Source: Tuctoria greenei
Lineage: Eukaryota; Streptophyta; Magnoliopsida; Poales; Poaceae
DNA length: 64,000 bases
NCBI GenBank assembly: GCA_036927565.1
Contig: JAYESD010000002.1
Coordinates: 148,125,167 to 148,189,166, forward strand
Direction: 5' to 3'
Shown: in pieces, positions 56,647 through 64,000 of the stretch
How the letters are laid out: every line of letters starts with the position of its first letter
How positions within the stretch are numbered: position 1 is the first letter of the stretch
Notes under the pieces: generated by a model
What the model was told of the DNA's origin: nothing
Database searches by the model: none
Seen by the model: the letters and a program-made list of their open reading frames with translations, nothing else
Program-made: the position numbers and the translations under genes

Positions 56647-57518
56647 TCTTGATGTTTATTACGTACAGAATAAATTTCGCAAGCGCACAGAAACTATCGA
56701 TGTAGCATTTCTCCTTAAAAGAGTATTCCAAGGGTGTCATTTATTTTATCCCAATGGAAGGCTTGGTAGAAGTGTAGCAATCATCAAATGAGAAGGGTAT
56801 AATGGTCTAGGTAAGGTTCTAGTGAGCATGGATAATAGATCATTGGAGGTAGTGTGACACACACAATAGAATTCTATTTTAAGGGGGGTAATGGGTCTAA
56901 GGAAGATTTAGACTAAGAGTTAGGGAGTTGCTCCTACGATGCCTCTAATACACATATACATAGCCTAGGTTAGATATTAATGAGAATGTCAATGGTTAAT
57001 CCTTATGCTAAGTTATTCAACATATCGGGCACGGGCTTACCCCTAGCAATACTAGGGCGACTCCCGCCAAGAGCCTGTGGCATAGCCAAACGTGGAGGAT
57101 TACAAAAGACAGATAGGACTGTCACCATCTACTGCCTACCTCTTCAATCTGTGGGTCTACGAGACATCCAACGCTACTTAACTATCCTAACACCATGCTA
57201 GCATATTAAGTTAATACCTTAGGAGTCGTGGCACAAGGCATTCTAAGGCAATGACAAACCTATACATCGTTGAAGCAATATTGATACATAGCATAAGTTA
57301 TTCATATTAACATGATCATATCATAACTAATTATACTATAGTGGAGGGTTGTAGTGTTTATGATGATAGAATAAGATTGTTATGGCATAATCATAAAGAC
57401 TACTCCTACCACATACATGGACTCCAGAATCAAAGACGAAACTCTTCATCCAAGTATATGAATAAAAGAAGACTAAAGATAACATCTTTATTATCCATAA
57501 AGTCACAAATAAAATAAG
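56647..57518 (-). repeat. Athila/Tat-type LTR copy 4, truncated
   Basis: Matches the terminal 870 bp or so of the LTR family at 23555-25063, minus orientation. The terminus near 56647 is altered (TCTTGATG for TGTTGATG). Similarity stops near 57518, where CACTA-derived sequence begins, so the U3 part is missing. Confidence 0.78.
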
Positions 57519-57690
57519 GACTCACCATGTCAAATTGGTTTTGTCGAGTTCCATGATTGCTATCAAACCAATCACGGTCAAAGAAGACAACTCGAAGTTT
57601 ATTACTTCCGGTAAAAGTAAATTCAACGATTTTGTTAATGATCCCATAGTAATTGGTTTCATGCCCTTGAGATTCAACTGCCCTCATCAT
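57519..57690 (-). pseudogene. CACTA transposase C-terminal fragment (DUF4216-like)
   Basis: The frame from 57690 reads VESQGHETNYYGIINKIVEF, then a FFDRDWFDSNHGT block, resembling DUF4216 at the C-terminus of CACTA TNP2-type transposases. It runs into the LTR fragment at about 57518. Between 57691 and 58226 I see no readable transposase block. Confidence 0.6.
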
Positions 57691-58226
57691 AACTCCGGAA
57701 CTTGATGTTGCCGCGAGAGGATGAAGAGCTTCAAATTGAATTGTACGGAATCAGAAGACATTTATGTCATATCGACCATAGCTTCTAAGTTTTACCAATC
57801 CATAAGATAGCTACCGCAAATCTTGATGGATGTCGTGCGTCAAGCACTATCCAAAATGATCATAAATTATAAGAATACTTCTTTAATAATCGTAAATTGT
57901 GATATAAAGAAGACGAGGGACTATTACATAATCTCAAAACTAGGATAGGAAATTCGGTCCTCCATTTATTCAATCTCATCGCATCCTTCTACTTGTTTAC
58001 TCGTAGGTTGATGCCTATGTGGCCAATTTTGCACGTGGAACTCGCTGAACAGAAAAAACTTTGTAGATACATGTGTAGCAAAATATGTTTATTAAAATAA
58101 ATGTAGGACAAATAATTACTCGAAATATTTGTTCATGCCATCTGTATTTGCGTACATGTATAGTAAAGTAGTTGTCCTTTCATGTTTGCTACAATCGTAT
58201 GTCGTGTAGCTACCAACGGTAGTGCC

Positions 58227-58910
58227 TCACGTTTGAAAAATGGAGAGGTTCGCTACAAGGAGGTGTTTCATCCACATCGTTGATGTATTGACATTGTGTT
58301 CTTCTGCCAAGTAGACACTTGAAAAGTATCCTACTTTCTTAAGAGTAAATGCTTTAGCGATGCACCCTTCTACCCTTGCCCTGTTGCCAACCACTGGTTT
58401 CATATGTCGTAGTGCTCTTTCAACGTGATACATGCACGGTGAGAATCCATATGTCGCTAACCCAATGCAGACATTTCTCGCATCACTAGCAAAATTTGGA
58501 TCGAAACGGTCTAGCACCTTCCATGCATCACCATCGGACGGGTGCGTCGAGAATTCATTGTTTTCATGTACACCTTCTTTGTGCCATCTCATGTGTCTTG
58601 CATTTCTTTTTGAATGAAACAAGCACTTCCACTGAGGTGTAATGGGCAAGTAACAAAGCTGCTTATATGTGACATCTATCATTACATTATTGCCATCATC
58701 ATTAACAACTTCGACATATCTGGGTTTACCACATTTCAAGCATATGTTCTCGTTGGCGTGCTCTTTCCAGAATAGCATGCAGTTGTCTAGGCACATATCA
58801 ATTTTCTCATAGTTCATACCGAGACCAGATATCAATTTCTTTGACTAATACATATCTTTAGGCACTTTGTGAGGTTGTAAAAGGATATCGCTGATCAATT
58901 TAATGAGATT
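58227..58910 (-). pseudogene. CACTA transposase (Transposase_21 joined to a DUF4218-like block)
   Basis: From 58910: HKVPKDMY, then a stop near 58848, then SGLGMNYEKIDMCLDNCMLF, CLKCGKPRY, and LPITPQWKCLFHSKRNARHM. MRWHKEGVHENNEFSTHPSD, DGDAWKVLDRFDPNFASDAR and NVCIGLATYGFSP follow. This is the N-terminal part of Transposase_21 (PF02992). At about 58430 it passes in frame to HVERALRHMKPVVGNRARVE and GCIAKAFTL, a piece resembling DUF4218. The DDE core between them is missing, so an internal deletion fused the two. Confidence 0.8.
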
Positions 58911-59149
58911 GTAGTAGCAGTTGTTGGAGAAGAAGTACTTAGACTTAATTGCCATAAATCTTGTCATGAAAGCAAGGAGGTCACATCCGTATCTTCATGC
59001 AACGATTGTTCTAATGCATTGAGAAGCTTCAGGAACTCATCTGCCTCCATTGTAGGAGGATCCTTCGTTTCCATAGCTACTAGCATCTCATCCATCCTAT
59101 CAACCCATGTGCTATCATCATCATTATCCACTTCTTCTATGACTCGAGA

Positions 59150-59290
59150 TTAGTCTCACTTTGGAAGGTCCACACCTCATAATATGGCGTGTAACCATTT
59201 TGACACAAGTGTATTCAAATTTCCATTCTGTCCAAAAACTTGGTGTTCTGGCATTTCGTACATGGGTATCGCACCTTATCATTCATTTAC
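59150..59290 (-). pseudogene. CACTA transposase N-terminal Transpos_assoc fragment
   Basis: The minus strand reads DKVRYPCTKCQNTKFLDRM, a stop, then IHLCQNGYTPYYEVW. The Cys-x2-Cys spacing and the HL-x-G-Y/F segment match the Transpos_assoc domain (PF13963) that precedes Transposase_21 in CACTA elements. It is broken by at least one in-frame stop. Confidence 0.7.
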
Positions 59291-59558
59291 AATGAAAATT
59301 CTTGATCCCTAAATTCCTATGTCTTGGTGAACCACTCATCTGAGTGACCACTAGATCTAGTATTCATTCATCTGCGGTCATAACCCATGTTTGACTTTGT
59401 AGTATAAAGCGAGAGAAATTATCGTGATTCTATACATTGTTTAATATCATGGCCCTATATCTATTGGAAAGGATAGGTCCTAAACTCACCCAAGAGTGAC
59501 CGAGGTGGCATGCTTATGACGAGACGCGTGGTCTGGATCCAGACGAAATTTCGGCAAC

Positions 59559-59910
59559 TGTTGATGTTTCTTACATCACAGATAAAAATCTACAAACGCA
59601 CAGAAACTATCGAATTAGCATTTCCCATTTAAGAGTATTCCCAAAGGTGTCATTTAAATTTTCCCAAAGGAAGGCTAAGTGGAAGCATTGCAATCATCAA
59701 ATGAAAAGGCTAGAATTTTCTACGTAAGGTTCTAGTGAGGATGGGTAGTAGATATGTAGAGGTAGTGTGACACACACAAGAGCATTCTATTCTAACTTCT
59801 AAGGGGGGTAAATGGGTCAAAGAGGGATTAGGCTAAGAGTTAGGCAGTTGCTCCTACAATGCTTCAAATATACATATACATATCCTAGGTTAGATACTAA
59901 TGAACATGTT
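59559..59910 (-). repeat. Athila/Tat-type LTR copy 3, first piece
   Basis: Begins TGTTGATGTTTCTTACATC (LTR terminus in minus orientation) and follows the family to ATACTAATGAACATGTT. There it is interrupted by copy 2. It resumes at 61437. Confidence 0.82.
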
Positions 59911-61431
59911 TGTTGACGTTTCTTACATCACATATCATCTATTGAAAGAGATGAGGTCCGCAAGCGCTCGGAAACTGTCATGTAGCATTTCACCCAAGAG
60001 TATTCACAAGGGTATCGTATTTATCCCAAAGGAAGGCAATGGAGTAAAGTAAACACTACTGTTGTGATCAAGCTATGGGATAATAATCAATTATAAGGAC
60101 AGGGGTAAGTTGATAATATATGGGTAGCGTGACACACACCTAAGCAATCTATTCTAAAGGGTAGATGTGTCCTAATGGAGATTAGACTAAGAGTTGGGGA
60201 GTTGCTCCTACAATGCTTCTAGTATACATGTACATAGCCTAGGTTAGGTACTAATGAGCATGTCAATAGTGAATGCTTATGTTAAGTTGTTGAACACATC
60301 AGGCACGAGGTTTACCCCTAGCAATACTAGGACGACTCCCGCCAAGCGCATGTGGCATAGCCGAACGTGGAGGATTACAAAGGACAGATAGGACTGTCAC
60401 CACCTACTGCCTACCTCTTCAATCCGTGGGTCTACGAGACATCCAACACTACTTAATTATCCTAGCACCATGCTAGCATAGTAAGTAAATACCTTAAAAG
60501 TTGCGGCACAAGCCATCCTAAGGCAATGAACTAAATCATCGTTTAACCAATGTTGAGACATAGCATAAGTTATTCATATTAACATGATCATATCGTAACT
60601 ACTTAGACTATAGTGGGGGTTTATAGTGTTTATGATGATAGTATAATGACATCAAGGCATGATCATAAAGGCTATTCCTACAACATACATGGAATCCACA
60701 ATCAAAAAAGAAACGCTTCATCAAAGTATATGAATAAAAGAAGACTAAAGGTAATATATGTATTATGCATAAAATCACAAATATAAGAAAAGATACATGA
60801 GCCATATCTTTCCCAACTTGGATTTGGGACTAGAGACTCTCCTCTCTATAGCCTAACTCCACTAAGGGCTAAGAGAACTAGTGTATGCAATAGAATGATG
60901 CTCAAGTGGTGTGTGGTGAAGTGAGGGGTGAGGGGTCCTATTTATAGGTGGAGAAGGGTCGGTTCCCGCCACCAAAAGTTAGCGACTCATTCAACACTAA
61001 CTTATTCAAGCCAGGAGCAGCCAACACGTGGAAGTTGACCGAGTTTGGCGCCAGAAGCACTTCGACCGAACCACCACTTCGGCCGAACAGAAAAGTGGAC
61101 CAATTCGATTGTGATTTCACGAGGTGACTTTTAGGTGGGTCCCATTGACTGTTATAGGGTGTATACCGTTGGATGGCCTCGGATACTTCTGTTTGTGGGC
61201 CATTTGATCCATGTGGTGCCACATGTCGTCGCTTGATTGGGTGGAATGATATTTTATAGGATGCATCCCCTTGTTTCACTTCAATTCTGCATAAAATATC
61301 TGCATGCACTACTTTCTCCAAGGACAAGTGGAAATAGGTTAATAGAAAGGTGATGTGTGCATGAAATGATATTTGCTTCACATAATTGAGTTATATTGAC
61401 GGATGAAATTTGTATATAACAACCGTCAACA
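59911..61431 (-). repeat. Athila/Tat-type solo LTR (copy 2) inserted in copy 3
   Basis: Complete LTR of 1521 bp: TGTTGACGTTTC to AACCGTCAACA, minus orientation. Flanks are ATGTT (59906-59910) and ATGTC (61432-61436), a 5-bp duplication with one change. The uninterrupted family sequence reads ATGTC there (near 60264). No internal region is present, so it is a solo LTR. The open frames at 60608-60805 and 60938-61493 are incidental. Confidence 0.88.
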
Positions 61432-61436
61432 ATGTC

Positions 61437-61680
61437 AATGGTAAATTTACCCCTAGCAATACTAGGATGACTCCCGCAAAGAGCATGTGGCATAGCTAAA
61501 CGTGGAGGATTACAAGGATAGATAGGGTTGTCACCACCTACTACCTACCTCTTCAATCTGTGGGTCTACGAGACATCCAACGCTACTTAACTATCCTAGC
61601 ACCATGCTATCATATTAAGTAAATACCTCAGGAGCCTAGGCACAAGCCATCCTAAGGCAATGACTAACCTAAACATCATT
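61437..61680 (-). repeat. Athila/Tat-type LTR copy 3, second piece
   Basis: Continues copy 3 from the point where copy 2 entered (TTTACCCCTAGCAATACTAGG) to about CATCATT. It is cut there by the C-family LTR at 61681. The missing remainder must lie beyond the window or be deleted. Confidence 0.8.
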
Positions 61681-62499
61681 TGTGAGACCTATGTGTGATG
61701 AATACATTGGCTTTGACGATAAAAGTTTTGAATACTTCCAAAACACCTTTTTTAACAAGGTCCGAGTCTAGGTCTGAGCTCCAGCAAGGTCTGACAATAG
61801 GTCCGACTTGTTTTGGGTAGCTCTGGCAAGGTCAAGGTCCGACTTGCATTGTCTAGGTCCGACTTGCTTTGGCTAGGTCCGACTTATTTGTGTAGGTCCG
61901 ACATGTTCTGACGCTAGGTCCGACTAAGCTTTAGTATGCTCCGGCGCTATGTCCAACTAGCTTTGGTAAGCTCTGGTGCTAGGTCCTGCTAGCTTTGGTA
62001 AGCTCCGGCTCAAGGTCCGGCTAGTTTTGGCAAGGTCAGGAGCTAGATTGCAATGGTTCTGCTTTTATCTTGCAATGTTTTAAACTTGCTTTACACTTAT
62101 GAAAAGTTTGCTTAGTATTTTTTACTAAGTTTTTGATGCATTTTGGCTGATCATGGTGGTTAATTTTTTGCTATTGTTTGCAACATAAGGTGCTCACGTA
62201 AGGTGTTCTTGTTATCGGACTAACGAGAGTCAATTCGAGGACTTGGGCTCGCATAGGATGGTTGTTTATTCATGTGCAGGTGTTTATCGAGTTCAAGACA
62301 TGGCTGGTGACGGGATCTATTCAACTAGTCTTAGGGAGAAGATGAGGTTCAACAATCAAGTTTGGGAGGAATTGTGGTTGAGTTGATCGGGAGGTCGCAC
62401 AACATGTTTGAATCAAGAACAATGCATATGAAGGTATCGTGGACGTCATTGGAAGATGTTTGAATGTTTGCAAGGAGTGCATGAATGTGGCTACATGGT
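61681..62499 (+). repeat. Partial element C-family LTR (5' half)
   Basis: Starts TGTGAGACCTATG, like the element C LTR start, and follows it to ACATGGTT, equivalent to about 4681. It has a well-preserved AGGTCCGACTTG array at 61750-62040. The LTR-borne frame seen in element C is disrupted here. It is interrupted at 62500 by another Copia LTR. Confidence 0.85.
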
Positions 62500-63934
62500 T
62501 GAAAGCATCTAGGCCCCCATGAGGTATGGTTTCGGTGATTAATGACAATCATTGGATTTTACTAATGAATTTGTGGATGCAAGGTCTCCCATATCACTCA
62601 ATAAAATGAAATCTATATAAATATGAACACAATCTACTGATCATTGGACATAATTGGAGACCCCTAAACAATCATTTGATGAGATCAATCAATGTTATGA
62701 AGATTAGAAGTAAAAGCTCATATGTCAAACTATTCAACCATAATCGACAGCACTCAATGCTTGATAATCATCAGAAGAATATTTACAACAAGTGTATAAG
62801 AGGTCAATTGAGAAAATTCCGAAAAAATCACTTAGAACAACTCGAAGCAAACAAAATCAACTCACCGGATCAACCGATGTTTCCAGAAAACAACACATCG
62901 GTCGAGTTGGTTCAGCAGAAGAAGAAGACCTCAGAACCAAGTACTCACTGGATCATTCGATGTCAAAGCACATGTTACATCGGTCCATCAGTGCAGTAAG
63001 CAATATCCCTGGATCAAGTGCAACATCGGATCCTCCAATGTACAGCAATATACACATTGGTCAATCACTCCAGTAAGCATCAAGTCTGAACCAATTCTGG
63101 AGGAAGTGCCACCGGATCATCCGATGAGAAGACAAGTGCAACATCGGTCTAACAACGGTCATATCTGACACAATGACATCAGCTAATTTGTATTTGACCG
63201 ATGATAACTAAAGGGGAGACATCGGATCATCCGGTGTTCGCAGAACAGTGATGTCAGCCTACTTTTCCAACGGCTATTTCGTGGAGGCTGGCTATTTATA
63301 CCCCTTCAACTAGTCTATTCGACAAGTCTTGACTACCAGACATACTCTACACATTCTCAAGCATTCAAGACATTGAGCCATCACTTCTACATCATCTATA
63401 TCACTTACACACCAAGAGATAGGCTAGAACTAGCTAGAGATAGTGCTTGTGTGCCTCCATTCTTGGTGATTGGAATCTTAGTGTAGTGAGAGCTGTAAGG
63501 GAGTGTCCCTTGGTGATTGTAATTGAGAGAGACTTCGGGAGCTTGCCAACACGATTGTGCAAGCCCGGAGGATCCAAGTTGTACAAGGATTGAGCTCCAC
63601 CTTGCCGAGGTAGGCAAACGGAGAAGTATAGTGAAGATCCCTAGTCTTGGTGACTTGGGTGTGGCTATACCCTTTGGTGGGTGCCACAACGTGGATGTAG
63701 GAAGATCTTGACGATCTTGCCGAACCACGGGATAAATCCTCGTGTCTCCTCGGGAGTTTGCATTCTCTTCCTCTCACCTTACACTTATGCATTTCATATA
63801 CTGCAAAGTTACTATTCACATGAATGCATAGGTTGTTCGCATAGGGAATTGGGCTTTTAGTAATTAAGTTTTATTGCTTTAAATTTTTGAAAAGAAGCCC
63901 AATTCACCCCCCTCTTGGGCATTCGATCCTTACA
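62500..63934 (+). repeat. 5' LTR of a Copia element running off the window (element E)
   Basis: Starts TGAAAGCATCTAGGCCCCC and ends GATCCTTACA, 1435 bp, followed by a tRNA-Met primer site. A TATA-like CTATTTATACC lies at 63292-63302, after the repeated CGGATCATCCG motifs. Frames inside are not conserved domains. Confidence 0.88.
62863..63302 (+). promoter_or_regulatory. CATCGGATCATCCGATG palindrome array and TATA box in element E LTR
   Basis: Near-palindromes lie at 62863-62879 (CACCGGATCAACCGATG), 62945-62962, 63023-63040, 63110-63126 (CACCGGATCATCCGATG) and 63220-63236 (CATCGGATCATCCGGTG). Half-sites such as ACATCGGTC lie between them. All are within 450 bp upstream of the TATA-like sequence at 63292. 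This is the same layout as in elements A and B, with a different core. Confidence 0.6.
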
Positions 63935-63936
63935 AT

Positions 63937-64000
63937 TGGTATCAGAGCAAGGTCGCTCATTGGATCATATTAGCTTCACCGCTAGAGAGCTAAAATGGCC
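63937..64000 (+). other. Primer binding site and leader of element E
   Basis: TGGTATCAGAGC at 63937-63948 is the tRNA-Met primer site. The ATG at 63995 may be the gag start, but only two codons are in the window. Confidence 0.85.

Larger units (their letters stand above)
57519..59558 (-). mobile_element. CACTA (En/Spm) transposon remnant
   Basis: Transposase blocks occur on the minus strand in the normal CACTA order: Transpos_assoc (59290-59150), Transposase_21 (58910-58410), DUF4218-like (58410-58227) and DUF4216-like (57690-57519). CACTA terminal inverted repeats are not visible. Both edges are bounded by Athila-type LTR fragments, so only an internal part survives. Confidence 0.78.

Noticed and set aside
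56647..62499. An inversion of this segment would join the two half LTRs of the element C family into one full LTR
   Set aside because: The flanks do not agree. The half at 55719 is bordered by element D gag with GCTAG. The half at 61681 starts inside an Athila-type LTR with TCATT before it. Each half has its own target, so they are two insertions.

Overview
The window is a dense nest of plant transposable elements. I find no convincing host gene, rRNA, tRNA or CRISPR. The long Ty1/Copia elements with tRNA-Met primer sites, a Del/Tekay-type Ty3/Gypsy chromovirus with a chromodomain, an Athila/Tat-type LTR family, CACTA and PIF/Harbinger transposase remnants and a TTA-flanked Tourist-like MITE together suggest a large plant genome, most likely a grass. 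The species cannot be fixed from the sequence. Every long coding frame is retroelement gag/pol or transposase, and nearly all are broken by stops and frameshifts.

Layout. (A) 1-20505: a Sirevirus-like Copia element on the minus strand. Its 3' LTR is cut by the window start, its 5' LTR lies at 18943-20501, and it carries an extra ORF after pol. A plus-strand Copia element (C, 3824-13361, TSD TCGAG) sits in the last codons of its pol. C carries a 628-bp MITE in its 5' LTR. (20507-28054) Mostly degraded: a 78-bp minisatellite, an Athila/Tat-type LTR (23555-25063) with a polypurine tract on one side and a primer site on the other, a second Gypsy LTR (26379-27128), and a PIF/Harbinger transposase fragment. 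(D) 27714-55718: a minus-strand Copia element with a short LTR, whose gag is split by element B. (B) 31501-55368: a second minus-strand Sirevirus-like element related to A. It holds two Gypsy insertions: a solo LTR (38467-41387, TSD CGATA) and a full chromovirus (41954-51394, TSD ATCTT). (55719-64000) A partial C-family LTR on the minus strand, Athila-type LTR fragments around a CACTA remnant, one Athila-type solo LTR inside another copy of itself, a second partial C-family LTR, and the 5' LTR and primer site of another Copia element that runs off the right end.

Insertion order follows from the nesting: D before B before the solo LTR and the chromovirus; A before C before the MITE. LTR similarity agrees by eye: the chromovirus LTRs are nearly identical where compared, while those of A and B differ visibly.

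The most interesting signals are regulatory. Clusters of a short palindrome, CGGACTAGTCCG and its CGGAC(AA/TT/AT)GTCCG variants, lie upstream of the TATA boxes in the LTRs of A and B and in the LTR of an unrelated Gypsy element. They recur upstream of the post-pol ORF in both A and B. The LTR at 62500 has a different palindromic motif, CATCGGATCATCCGATG. A and B also share two apparent gag defects, a His-to-Tyr change in the zinc knuckle and a TGA at the same place, which suggests a common defective or recoded master element.
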